In this document: positions 1 through 7,276 of the stretch, piece by piece
Numbering within the stretch: position 1 is the stretch's first letter
Layout of the letters: every line of letters starts with the position of its first letter
The notes under the pieces: model-generated
What the model was told of the DNA's origin: nothing
The model's input: only the letters and a program-made list of their open reading frames with translations
Databases searched by the model: none
Position numbers and translations under genes: made by a program
DNA from: Bacteroidaceae bacterium
Lineage (GTDB): Bacteria; Bacteroidota; Bacteroidia; Bacteroidales; Bacteroidaceae
Length of the DNA stretch: 56,030 bases
Assembly (NCBI GenBank): GCA_017541025.1
Contig: JAFXZY010000059.1
Span: 1 to 56,030 of the forward strand
Direction: 5' to 3'

Positions 1-33
1 AAGACTAGCAAGAGCACCAGCTCTTGCGGTTAA
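1..33 (+). CDS. C-terminal end of an unidentified gene
   Basis: The window opens with eleven codons in frame 1 that end in TAA and read KTSKSTSSCG. Such a Ser/Gly-rich tail would suit an HU-family DNA-binding protein, which in Bacteroidales often sits just before a smalltalk peptide gene like the one at 150. Only ten residues are visible, so neither the frame nor the family can be confirmed. The HU suggestion rests on gene order alone. Confidence 0.3.
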   Translation, partial: KTSKSTSSCG

Positions 34-142
34 AAAGTTAAAGGGTTAAAAAGTTAAAAGGTTATCATTCCTTTAACTACCCTTTAACTTCCCTCTTAAC
101 TCGTAAACTATAACATTTTAACCATTTAACATTTTAACATTG
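30..142. repeat. Low-complexity GTTAAA / TTTAACATTTTAAC tract
   Basis: The stretch is built from short variants of GTTAAAA and CCTTTAAC, followed by repeated AACATTTTAAC, and ends just before the start codon at 150. The same AACATTTTAAC wording recurs directly before the GH43 start at 3813. It does not code. It may be a simple-sequence array or a leader element. Confidence 0.55.
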
Positions 143-149
143 TTTTTCT

Positions 150-248
150 ATGAAAAATAAAGAAACTTGGAAGACTATACTTCACCTTGTAGCAAGCATC
201 ATTGCTTCTATCATTACTGCACTTGGTACTACCAGTTGTATGAGGTAA
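150..248 (+). CDS. Smalltalk-type 32-residue peptide
   Basis: This 32-codon reading frame runs from ATG at 150 to TAA at 248. It encodes a short basic N-terminus (MKNKETWKT), a hydrophobic helix (ILHLVASIIASIITALG) and a C-terminal TSCMR. Length, the hydrophobic centre and the closing T-S-C-M match the Bacteroidetes 'smalltalk' peptides, which usually lie between an HU-like gene and an N-acetylmuramoyl-L-alanine amidase gene. Here the peptide is followed by a terminator, and no amidase gene follows. The TSC near the end resembles a lipobox, but almost nothing follows the Cys. Function is unknown for the family. The protein is too short for ordinary gene callers. Confidence 0.72.
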   Translation: MKNKETWKTILHLVASIIASIITALGTTSCMR

Positions 249-319
249 TCAACCTTAACGTTAACCCTAACCTTAAACGTTTAAGAACTTTGGCTGTTAG
301 CTCTTGGCCTTGGCTTCTC

Positions 320-353
320 TAACCGCTAACCTCTAACCTCTAACCTCTAACCT
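320..353. repeat. TAACCTC heptamer array
   Basis: About five consecutive copies of the 7-base unit TAACCTC (the first is TAACCGC) stand directly before the terminator stem. It is non-coding simple sequence of a kind common between Prevotella genes. No function is visible. Confidence 0.7.
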
Positions 354-400
354 AAAAACTGCTATCTTGCATTAATAAGGTGGCAGTTTTTTTGTTTTTT
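354..400 (+). terminator. Strong intrinsic terminator after the smalltalk gene
   Basis: The arm AAAACTGCTATCTT (355-368) pairs along all 14 positions, with two G-U pairs, with AAGGTGGCAGTTTT (377-390) across an 8-base loop. A T-rich run to position 400 follows. It closes transcription of the smalltalk unit and insulates the gene at 481. Confidence 0.85.
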
Positions 401-425
401 ATTATGTTTATCTCTCGATTATTTG

Positions 426-433
426 TAAATTTG
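426..433 (+). promoter_or_regulatory. Bacteroidetes -7 box before the DUF4153-like gene
   Basis: TAAATTTG matches the Bacteroidetes -7 consensus TAnnTTTG and lies 47 bases before the start codon at 481. No good TTTG -33 box stands 19-21 bases upstream, so strength is uncertain. Confidence 0.45.
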
Positions 434-480
434 CAAATAGAAACTACAAAGATATAGAATAATAGTGGTGTTTAATTGAG

Positions 481-2118
481 ATGAATACAAGAGTTAAAAC
501 AATATTGCAGCAGCTGTTGCAGAGTCCAAGGCGGTTCCCCGTAGAACTGGCCTTGGGAGTAGCGTTTTTTATCATTGCCGCTTGGGATAGTGAGACTCGC
601 GAATGGTGTAATAAAACGGAAGAGTATGTAAGTGCAGTGAATGGTGATATCCTTTGGTTCTTCGTGCTGCTGATGGCACTGACCTTCTGGCTCCATCGGG
701 TCAACCGCTGGGCTTATATCGCCTCGTTCTTCCTCTTCCTGCCCCTGATGGCACTTGACCTGAAGCCTTTCCTATGGACTTACGGTTTTGCCTTTACCTA
801 CGTTCTGGCAGCCATTCTGCTCATTATAGGCAACAGACGGATGGACAACCGCTCGTTTGCTGCTCATGCCCTGCATGTTGTTACACAGATGTTCTTCGGT
901 CTGCTGATTTCCGGCATTCTGAACATGGCTGTAATGGCCATCGTTGCCTCGTTCTTCTATATCTTCGGCATCAATTCGCCCAAGCATTTCTACGAACATA
1001 TCTTCCAGTTCATCTGGTTCGTAATGGCTCCGCAGATATGTTGCACCCTTGTCCGCCAGAACGAGGATGAGGTGGCCGAGCCATTCAAGATTCTCAGGCT
1101 TATCCTTAATTTCATCCTCTCCCCAGCCGTCATCATCTACACGGTCATCCTCTATACCTATTTTATAAAGATTGTCTTAGAGTGGGATTTGCCCAAGGGC
1201 GGCGTGGCTTGGATGGTGATGGGATTCATAACGGTGGCTTTGATTGGACGCGTGGCTCAGTCGATACTCAGCCAGCGCTATTACGACTGGTTCTACAGCC
1301 GATTTACGCTGATTGCTATTCCTCCGCTTATCATGTACTGGATTGGTTCCATCTACCGCATCCGTCTTTACAGCTTCACCGAGAGCCGCTTCTACCTAAT
1401 GGTGGCAGGTGTGCTGATGACGCTCTTTGTGCTGATGCTGTTCCGCGAGCGTACCCGTAGGTATCAGCTTATGGCACTTATCTTCGGTGCGGCTATCATC
1501 CTCTTCACCTATATCCCTGGTATCTCTGCCAAGAGTATCGGACTGGCCTGCCAGAAGCAGCGACTCACGGAACTCATCAGCGAACTGAAACTGACCGATT
1601 CCAAGACGGGCAAACTGAACGATGACCTGGACATGAGGAGCATCAAGCAGGACAGTCTGATGTGCGAGCGATATAAGGATGTGACCAGTGTCATCAAGTA
1701 TGTACGCGATGATATTGGAGAAAAGGAGTTTGAGGCGAAATACGGAAAATGGTCGCACTCGGAGTATAATTTCTACTACGACAAGACTGAGGAAAACAAG
1801 TATAGTAACAATAATTGGCATGTCAGGAGAAAGCCCGTTGAGTTGGACGAATACACGATTATGCTCCCTTCAAAAGCATATGAACCCCATTTCGATGAGC
1901 AGACTGTTACTATCACACTGGATAAGGATACCGTTCTGGAATATCCTATCAATGAGATCATCCGACGGGATACGATGCTTCTGCATCATCCTGAACAACT
2001 GCTCACCTATAGCAACGACTCACTGATGCTGGTACTTGAAGGAGTGTGCATTGAAGACACCGCCGTTACTGATGTCAGGTACTATGGTCTACAACTGTTC
2101 AAGAAAAAGGATAGATGA
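481..2118 (+). CDS. DUF4153-like polytopic membrane protein
   Basis: This 545-residue protein has about ten hydrophobic segments between residues 20 and 350. A soluble C-terminal domain of roughly 190 residues follows (about 355-545), rich in Asp, Lys and Tyr. The segment with QRYYDWFYSRF, IPPLIMYWIGS and RIRLYSFTESRFYL is characteristic of the DUF4153 family, whose biochemical role is not known. The C-terminal domain would lie on one face of the inner membrane. The gene stands alone behind the terminator at 354-400 and is followed after 97 bases by the GPH symporter, which has its own promoter. No signal peptide is evident beyond the first membrane segment. The family call rests on recalled motif resemblance. 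Confidence 0.72.
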   Translation: MNTRVKTILQQLLQSPRRFPVELALGVAFFIIAAWDSETREWCNKTEEYVSAVNGDILWFFVLLMALTFWLHRVNRWAYIASFFLFLPLMALDLKPFLWTYGFAFTYVLAAILLIIGNRRMDNRSFAAHALHVVTQMFFGLLISGILNMAVMAIVASFFYIFGINSPKHFYEHIFQFIWFVMAPQICCTLVRQNEDEVAEPFKILRLILNFILSPAVIIYTVILYTYFIKIVLEWDLPKGGVAWMVMGFITVALIGRVAQSILSQRYYDWFYSRFTLIAIPPLIMYWIGSIYRIRLYSFTESRFYLMVAGVLMTLFVLMLFRERTRRYQLMALIFGAAIILFTYIPGISAKSIGLACQKQRLTELISELKLTDSKTGKLNDDLDMRSIKQDSLMCERYKDVTSVIKYVRDDIGEKEFEAKYGKWSHSEYNFYYDKTEENKYSNNNWHVRRKPVELDEYTIMLPSKAYEPHFDEQTVTITLDKDTVLEYPINEIIRRDTMLLHHPEQLLTYSNDSLMLVLEGVCIEDTAVTDVRYYGLQLFKKKDR

Positions 2119-2184
2119 AAACAAAAACAATGTCATTGTATGGGAAATAATTTGTAAAGATGGCAAAAAATTGGAAAATTTCTG

Positions 2185-2192
2185 TATTTTTG
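2185..2192 (+). promoter_or_regulatory. -7 box of the xylan-utilisation genes
   Basis: TATTTTTG fits TAnnTTTG exactly and stands 23 bases before the ATG at 2216. The -33 region around 2161 is weak (TGGC). The box supports starting the symporter at 2216 rather than at any codon further upstream, because transcription would begin at about 2199. Confidence 0.6.
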
Positions 2193-2215
2193 CACTCAAA
2201 TTAACAACAAAAACT

Positions 2216-3613
2216 ATGGCAACTGAAACTATTAACCAAGAATCAAAAGGATTCTACAAACTTTCTTGGCTCCAACGCATCGGATTCGGTTCCGGCGACC
2301 TGGCACAAAACCTTATCTTCCAGACAACATGCATGTACCTGCTGTTCTTCTACACCGATATCTACGGACTGGATGCCGTGGATGTGTCGGTGATGTTTAC
2401 AGTGGGTAATGTGGCTAACGTAATATGGGACCCCATAGTGGGTGCCCTGATAGACAAGCACTCGCCCCGTCTGGGCAAATACCGTGCCTATCTGGTATAT
2501 GTGGGCATTCCACTGACGGGCTTTGCCATCCTCTGCTTCTGGAACGGCTTTGCCCCCAGCCTACTCTACGCATACATTACGTATATAGCCATGACGCTGC
2601 TATATACCTTTATTAATGTGCCGTACGGAGCGCTGAACTCGTCGCTGACCCGTGACACGGACGAGATTACCATCCTAACCAGCGTGCGCATGTTCATGGC
2701 TAACTGCGGCGGACTGGCCGTAGGCTCAGGCCTGCCCCTGCTGATTGCCTACTTCACCAACGAACAGCACGAGGGTCTGCCCAAAGACCCCACAGCATGG
2801 TTCACCACCATGACCATTTACGCTCTGGTGGGACTGGCTCTGCTTTTCTTCTGCTTCAGCCAGTGTAAGGAGCGTGTGGTAATGGATGAGAGCGAGGCAG
2901 CCAACGTAAAGATTAGCGACCTGTGGATGGAGTTCTTCCACAACCGTCCGCTGCGCGTAATAGCCTTCTTCTTTATCACAGCCTTTGCTATGATGTCAAT
3001 CGGTAATGCTGCCGGAGCATACTTCATCAACAGCAATATGCACGGCTCGCCCGACCAGCTCTCTATCTTCATGGGACTGGGTTCTGCGCCCTCGTTCATC
3101 TTTATGCCTCTGGTGCCCATCATCAAGAAACTGGTGGGAAAGAAGAATATGTTCTACATCTTCCTAAGCGTTGCCATCATAGGCATGGCCTTCCTGTACG
3201 GTGTGGCTAAAATGGATGAACCCAGCATGACACTGGTTTACATAGCTCAGTTTGTGAAATCAACCGGTGTAATCGTTGCAACGGGCTACATGTGGGCTCT
3301 GGTACCTGAGGTGATCAGCTACGGCGAATATGTGAGCGGCAAGCGCATTGCCGGCATCGTGAACGCCCTGACAGGCATCTTCTTTAAGGCTGGCATGACA
3401 TTAGGCAGCGTGGTGGCTCCTGCCATCTTAGCCTATGTGGCATACAATCCCAAGACCATCGACCAAACCCCAATGGCTCAGGAAGGAATCCTCTGGTTGG
3501 TATGCGTCATCCCCGCCGCCCTACTACTCTTAGCCATCTTCATCATATCCAAGTACGAACTGACTGATGAAAAAATAGACAAAATAAACAAGGAGATAGA
3601 AGCACGGAGTTAA
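2216..3613 (+). CDS. GPH-family sugar:cation symporter
   Basis: This 465-residue inner-membrane transporter has about twelve membrane segments and belongs to the glycoside-pentoside-hexuronide:cation (MelB/XynP-like) family. Typical wording is GSGDLAQNLIFQ near the N-terminus, then NVIWDPIVGALIDKH and FINVPYGALNSSLTRD. The reading frame extends upstream to 2036, but that part overlaps the previous gene and the promoter. ATG at 2216 gives the usual family N-terminus. The genes that follow encode GH43 and GH67 enzymes, so the likely cargo is xylo-oligosaccharides or aldouronates, as for the xynD-type symporter beside xynB in rumen Prevotella. The substrate is inferred from the neighbours. Confidence 0.9.
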   Translation: MATETINQESKGFYKLSWLQRIGFGSGDLAQNLIFQTTCMYLLFFYTDIYGLDAVDVSVMFTVGNVANVIWDPIVGALIDKHSPRLGKYRAYLVYVGIPLTGFAILCFWNGFAPSLLYAYITYIAMTLLYTFINVPYGALNSSLTRDTDEITILTSVRMFMANCGGLAVGSGLPLLIAYFTNEQHEGLPKDPTAWFTTMTIYALVGLALLFFCFSQCKERVVMDESEAANVKISDLWMEFFHNRPLRVIAFFFITAFAMMSIGNAAGAYFINSNMHGSPDQLSIFMGLGSAPSFIFMPLVPIIKKLVGKKNMFYIFLSVAIIGMAFLYGVAKMDEPSMTLVYIAQFVKSTGVIVATGYMWALVPEVISYGEYVSGKRIAGIVNALTGIFFKAGMTLGSVVAPAILAYVAYNPKTIDQTPMAQEGILWLVCVIPAALLLLAIFIISKYELTDEKIDKINKEIEARS

Positions 3614-3627
3614 CGAAAACGAAAATA

Positions 3628-3763
3628 ACTTCGTACGATAACGATAACGTTAACGAAAAAAACTTCGTACGATAACGATAACGTTAACGAAAAAAACTTC
3701 GTACGATAACGATAACGTTAACGAAAAAAACTTCGTACGATAACGATAACGTTAACGATAACT
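3628..3763. repeat. Four tandem copies of a 34-bp unit
   Basis: Units begin with ACTTCGTACG at 3628, 3662, 3696 and 3730, exactly 34 bases apart. They are near-identical until the last few bases of the fourth. Each contains the perfect 8-bp palindromes TCGTACGA and TAACGTTA, with CGATAACG between them. There is no spacer, so it is not a CRISPR array. It separates the symporter from GH43. Confidence 0.92.
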
Positions 3764-3775
3764 TATAAAACAAAC

Positions 3776-3812
3776 CCTTTAACATTTTAACATTTTAACC
3801 CTTTAACATTTT
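3776..3812. repeat. CCTTTAACATTTTAAC leader tract
   Basis: Repeated TTTAACATTTTAAC abuts the GH43 start codon. The same motif precedes the smalltalk start at 150. It may act as an A/T-rich unstructured leader, which would suit Bacteroidetes genes that lack a Shine-Dalgarno sequence. It could equally be simple-sequence DNA. Confidence 0.5.
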
Positions 3813-4844
3813 ATGAAGCCTCGATATCTTTTTCCAAGTGATTATATGGCCGACCCTGCTGGCCACGTGTTTAACGATAAGCTGTACATCTACCCCAGCC
3901 ACGACTGGGATGCCGGTGAGTGCTTCGACGACGACGGCGGACACTTTCAGATGAAAGACTACCATGTACTTTCGTTCGACGATGTAGAGAACGGGCCTGC
4001 AACAGACCACGGTGTGATTCTGGACGTAAGCCAAGTGCCCTGGGCGGAGAAACAGATGTGGGACAGCGATGTGGTAGAGAAGGACGGCAAGTACTACCTC
4101 GTCTTCTCGGCTAAGGCTTATGACGGTGTATTCAGATTAGGTGTTGCCATTGCCGACAAACCCGAGGGCCCCTTCATTCCCCAGGAGTTTCCCATCCGCG
4201 GCTCTTTCTCTATAGACCCTTGTATGTTCAAGGACGATGACGGACAGATATACTGCTACTTTGGCGGTCTCTGGGGCGGTCAATTGCAATGGTGGCGTTC
4301 CCTCTTCCATGGTTTTTCCACAATCCCCGGCAAATACGGAAACGACAATGGTCTAATAGACTTAGGGCCTGCAGCAGACCATAAGACACAGCTCTTCGCA
4401 AAGCCCGATGCCCCCGCTCTGCCAAGCGCCGTTGTCCGCATGAGTGATGATGTACTGCAGTTTGCTGAGGCACCCCGTGCTGTACTCATTCTGGATAAGG
4501 ACGGGCAGCCCATGAAAGCTGGCGACCAACATCGCTTCTTCGAAGCCAGTTGGATGCACAAGTACAAGGGTAAATACTACTTCAGCTACTCCACAGGCGA
4601 CAGTCATCTGCTCTGCTACGCTACAGGCGACAATCCTTACGGCCCCTTCACTTATAAGGGTGTTATCCTGGAGCCGGTAGTGGGTTGGACTACCCATCAC
4701 AGCATAGTGGAGTTTAAGGGTCAGTGGTATCTGCTGTATCACGACTGTGTTCCCTCGAACGACATTACCCATCTGCGCTCCCTGAAGGTACAGCGCCTGT
4801 TCTATAACGAAGACGGCACCATACAAACCGTAATCAATGAATAA
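3813..4844 (+). CDS. GH43 beta-xylosidase / arabinofuranosidase
   Basis: This 343-residue five-bladed beta-propeller hydrolase carries the three GH43 acidic residues in good contexts. They are Asp14 (YMADPAGHVF, general base), Asp135 (SIDPCMFKDDDG, pKa modulator) and Glu244 (FFEASWMHK, general acid). No signal peptide is present, so it should act in the cytoplasm on oligosaccharides imported by the adjacent symporter. The best fit is the xylan-type branch of GH43 (xynB-like), but specificity for xylose or arabinose cannot be read from sequence. Its stop overlaps the next start in ATGAATAA (4837-4844), which indicates translational coupling to the alpha-glucuronidase. Confidence 0.92.
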   Translation: MKPRYLFPSDYMADPAGHVFNDKLYIYPSHDWDAGECFDDDGGHFQMKDYHVLSFDDVENGPATDHGVILDVSQVPWAEKQMWDSDVVEKDGKYYLVFSAKAYDGVFRLGVAIADKPEGPFIPQEFPIRGSFSIDPCMFKDDDGQIYCYFGGLWGGQLQWWRSLFHGFSTIPGKYGNDNGLIDLGPAADHKTQLFAKPDAPALPSAVVRMSDDVLQFAEAPRAVLILDKDGQPMKAGDQHRFFEASWMHKYKGKYYFSYSTGDSHLLCYATGDNPYGPFTYKGVILEPVVGWTTHHSIVEFKGQWYLLYHDCVPSNDITHLRSLKVQRLFYNEDGTIQTVINE

Positions 4845-6639
4845 ACTTGGGAGCATTATAATCCTTTTCGTCTTCTGCATGACTACAGCTAAGGCAGAAG
4901 ACGGAAGTCGTTTATGGCTGCGCAGTGAAATGCCAACAGACATTACGCTGAGCATAGATTCCACCATGCCTGACGATGACGGCTACCGCATCAGCGGTAA
5001 AACTATCACCGCACGCACCCAGATGGGACTTCTCTATGGTAAGTATGCCCTGCTGAGAGGCGAACAGGGAGAGTCGCACCCTTACTTCAAGTACCGTATC
5101 CTGAATCATTGGGACAACTTAGATGGAACCATAGAGAGAGGGTATGCCGGGGAAAGCATCTTTTGGAGCCTCACCCCCGCCCCCTCTCCCAGAGAGAGGG
5201 GAGATCACATTAACAAGTACGCAGAAGCTTGTGCTTCCGTCGGCATTAACGGAACGGTACTGAACAATGTGAATGCTTCGCCCAAGATGCTCACACCTAT
5301 TTATATAAATAAGGTGAAGGAGATTGCCGACATTCTGAGGCCATGGGGCATTCGGGTTTATCTGTCTGTAAACTTCGGGTCGCCCAAGGCATTAGGCGAA
5401 GTTAAGACTGCCGACCCCCTGAATCCACAGGTTAGAAAGTGGTGGAAGAAAAAAACCAGAGAAATATACAAGCTAATTCCCGACTTTGGCGGCTTCTTAG
5501 TAAAGGCTAACAGCGAGGGACAGCCAGGCCCGTTCGACTATGGTCGGACCCACGCCGATGGTGCCAATATGCTGGCCGATGCGCTGAAACCCTACGGCGG
5601 AATTGTGATGTGGCGTTCCTTTGTATATGGAGCCAAGCATCAAGGTGAAGACCGTGTAAAACAGGCTGTATCTGAGTTTGCCGAGCTAGATGGTCAGTTC
5701 CGCGATAATGTTATCCTGCAATCCAAGAACGGCCCCCTGGACTTCCAACCTCGTGAGCCCTACGCTCCTATCTTTGACCAAATGAAGAAAACGCCACAGA
5801 TGGCTGAGTTGCAGATAACACAGGAATACCTGGGACAGAGCAAGCACTTAGTTTATCTGGCTCCCATGTGGGAAGAATTCTTTGGCTACGTAGAACCAAG
5901 CAGACTGGTCGGCATAGCAGGTGTAGCCAACATAGGGTTAGACACCAACTGGTGCGGGCACCACTTCTCGCAAGCTAACTGGTATGCCTTTGGCCGACTG
6001 GCGTGGGACCCTACCCTAACCTCAGAACAGATAGCAAAGGAATGGCTCAGCCAAACCTTCGGGAATGAAAAGGGAAAAATGAAAAATGAGGAAATTTCTA
6101 CTGTAATCACATCCCTGCTCTTGCGAAGCCACGAAGCTTGTGTGAATTACATGATGCCCTTGGGACTGCACCACATCTTTAAGTTCGACCACCACATGGG
6201 ACCTGAGCCCGACGGATTCAAGGCTGACTACCCCATTGAATGGTGTCCAGTATATTACCATCGTGCCAACAAGGACAGCATAGGTGTGGATCGCAGCAGC
6301 ACTGGCACCAACGCCACCGGTCAGTATCGAGAACCCTACCGCTCGCTATATGACAACATAAAAACCTGCCCAGAGGAATATCTGCTTTGGTTTCACCGTG
6401 TGCCCTGGACGTACCGTATGGAGAGCGGCCTCACCCTGTGGGATGAAATACAGAGACACTATAACAGAGGCGTGGCTGAGGTGGACGACTTTGCCTACAT
6501 CTGGCAGCAAACAAAGCCCTGTATAGATGAGCAGCGTTGGCAAGAGGTGGATGAATGTCTCCGCTTCCAGCAAAAGGATGCTCGCCTCTGGCGTGACACC
6601 TGCCTGAAGTATTTTGGTTCTTTTCTCAGTTCGGAATAA
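4837..6639 (+). CDS. aguA: GH67 alpha-glucuronidase
   Basis: This 600-residue exported enzyme should remove 4-O-methyl-glucuronic acid from the non-reducing end of xylo-oligosaccharides. Residues 1-20 form a signal peptide. The family signature HWDNLDGTIERGYAG is at 91-105. Candidate catalytic residues are Glu228 (KANSEGQPGPFDYGR, acid), Asp302 (NGPLDFQPREP) and Glu330 (QITQEYLGQSK), with spacing close to that of characterised GH67 enzymes. Residues 111-123 (SLTPAPSPRERGD) come from a GC-rich palindromic repeat inserted in frame where relatives have a short W..LP-like loop. Residues about 409-418 (NEKGKMKNEE) look like a second simple-sequence insertion. The last codons run into a promoter module. 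Periplasmic location contrasts with the cytoplasmic GH43. Confidence 0.93.
   Translation: MNKLGSIIILFVFCMTTAKAEDGSRLWLRSEMPTDITLSIDSTMPDDDGYRISGKTITARTQMGLLYGKYALLRGEQGESHPYFKYRILNHWDNLDGTIERGYAGESIFWSLTPAPSPRERGDHINKYAEACASVGINGTVLNNVNASPKMLTPIYINKVKEIADILRPWGIRVYLSVNFGSPKALGEVKTADPLNPQVRKWWKKKTREIYKLIPDFGGFLVKANSEGQPGPFDYGRTHADGANMLADALKPYGGIVMWRSFVYGAKHQGEDRVKQAVSEFAELDGQFRDNVILQSKNGPLDFQPREPYAPIFDQMKKTPQMAELQITQEYLGQSKHLVYLAPMWEEFFGYVEPSRLVGIAGVANIGLDTNWCGHHFSQANWYAFGRLAWDPTLTSEQIAKEWLSQTFGNEKGKMKNEEISTVITSLLLRSHEACVNYMMPLGLHHIFKFDHHMGPEPDGFKADYPIEWCPVYYHRANKDSIGVDRSSTGTNATGQYREPYRSLYDNIKTCPEEYLLWFHRVPWTYRMESGLTLWDEIQRHYNRGVAEVDDFAYIWQQTKPCIDEQRWQEVDECLRFQQKDARLWRDTCLKYFGSFLSSE
5169..5204 (+). 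repeat. GC-rich palindromic element inside GH67
   Basis: The run of CCTCACCCCCGCCCCC followed by TCTCCCAGAGAGAGGGGAG forms a strong hairpin (CTCTCCC / GAGAGGGG) and encodes residues 111-123 in frame. Its wording matches the start of the intergenic element at 54326, and it is related to the shorter elements in the ABC cluster. Confidence 0.75.
6064..6095 (+). repeat. AATGAAAAATGA simple sequence inside GH67
   Basis: AATGAAAAGGGAAAAATGAA and the following bases resemble the AATGAAAAATG arrays common between Bacteroidetes genes. The stretch encodes EKGKMKNEE, about six residues longer than I expect for GH67 at this point. The claim rests on recalled family length and has not been aligned. Confidence 0.4.
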
Positions 6640-6687
6640 AAAATAAATGTATTTATTTTGTTCTTCTCTCACTTAATCGTATCTTTG
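6622..6687 (+). promoter_or_regulatory. Promoter module copy A (overlaps the GH67 stop)
   Basis: TTTG (6657-6660), a 19-base spacer and TATCTTTG (6680-6687) form a consensus promoter. The spacer contains CTCACTTAATCG. The inverted repeat AAATAAAT-GT-ATTTATTT (6641-6658) runs into the -33 box. The upstream part, TCTCAGTTCGGAA, lies in the last GH67 codons and resembles the ACTCACGCTC block of copy B. The final 47 bases (6641-6687) are nearly identical to 6724-6770. Confidence 0.8.
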
Positions 6688-6698
6688 AAGCTTTGCTT

Positions 6699-6770
6699 CG
6701 AAAATACTCACGCTCTACAATAAAAATAAATGAATTTATTTTGTATTGTGCTCACTTAATCGTATTTTTG
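6699..6770 (+). promoter_or_regulatory. Promoter module copy B, nearest the 133-residue gene
   Basis: The parts in order are: upstream block CGAAAATACTCACGCTC (6699-6715), inverted repeat AAATAAAT-GA-ATTTATTT (6724-6741), -33 TTTG (6740-6743), a 19-base spacer containing CTCACTTAATCG, and -7 TATTTTTG (6763-6770). It stands 25 bases before the ATG at 6796 and should be the main start for that gene. Confidence 0.85.
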
Positions 6771-6795
6771 CACGGAAATTTAAACAAGAAAAAAA

Positions 6796-7197
6796 ATGAG
6801 ACAACTTATTACATTAGCTTTATTTGGCTTACTGATGTTTGCGCAAGTACAGCATATCTATGCTGGAGAAAAAGACGATGCACATATTGCATACATTTTC
6901 AAAAACATGAGACTCTCTTCTGAAGAGAAAACTAAGGTGAAACCTATCCTGCAGGCTTATTACAAGGAAGTATCCGCTGCTAAGGCATCAAACAAAGCAC
7001 TTAAGGATAAATACGATATGGCAGAGGATGCAGGAAAGCTGACACCCGCTCAGTGCGACGAACTGTTCGATAGCAAGCAGAAAGCCGAGCGTGCAGAGCT
7101 GGATATCCGTAAGGCTTACTATCCTAAGTTCAAGGCCGTACTGCCTGCCATGAAAGCATACCAACTGATGAAGTTGGCAAACGACAAGGTAAAATAA
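6796..7197 (+). CDS. Small exported helical protein, Spy/CpxP-like
   Basis: This is a 133-residue protein. Residues 1-23 form a signal peptide (hydrophobic core ITLALFGLLMFA, cleavage near IYAG). The mature part is almost wholly helical and charged, with LSSEEKTKVKPILQAYYKE, LTPAQCDELFDSKQKAE and a terminal basic helix. The LTPAQ wording and all-helix build recall LTxxQ-motif periplasmic proteins such as Spy and CpxP, which act as chaperones or stress sensors. Homology is not certain from sequence alone. One cysteine remains in the mature chain. The gene has its own tandem promoters and a weak terminator-like hairpin after it, so it is probably mainly monocistronic. Confidence 0.7.
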   Translation: MRQLITLALFGLLMFAQVQHIYAGEKDDAHIAYIFKNMRLSSEEKTKVKPILQAYYKEVSAAKASNKALKDKYDMAEDAGKLTPAQCDELFDSKQKAERAELDIRKAYYPKFKAVLPAMKAYQLMKLANDKVK

Positions 7198-7204
7198 AGG
7201 TCCC

Positions 7205-7233
7205 TTTCGCCCCGTATGAGAGGCGGGATTTCT
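7205..7233 (+). terminator. Weak terminator-like hairpin
   Basis: TTTCGCC (7205-7211) can pair with GGCGGGA (7222-7228), using two G-U pairs, over a 10-base loop. TTTCTT follows. The stem is short, so readthrough into the EttA gene is likely. Confidence 0.35.
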
Positions 7234-7236
7234 TCC

Positions 7237-7269
7237 AATTCTCAATTTTCAATTTTCAATTTTCAATTC
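7237..7269. repeat. TTTTCAA heptamer array before ettA
   Basis: Four to five copies of a 7-base unit (CAATTTT) stand directly before the ettA start. It is non-coding and matches the A/T simple-sequence arrays seen between other genes here. Confidence 0.7.
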
Positions 7270-7276
7270 AAGTAAA

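Noticed and set aside
2036-2215. N-terminal extension of the GPH symporter
   Set aside because: These 60 codons overlap the preceding gene and contain the -7 box at 2185-2192; family homology starts at 2216.
3628-3763. Possible CRISPR array
   Set aside because: The 34-base units are directly adjacent with no unique spacers, and no cas gene is present.
4362-4967. 201-codon minus-strand frame opposite GH43/GH67
   Set aside because: It lies antisense to two genes with intact catalytic motifs; the translation shows no family resemblance or signal.
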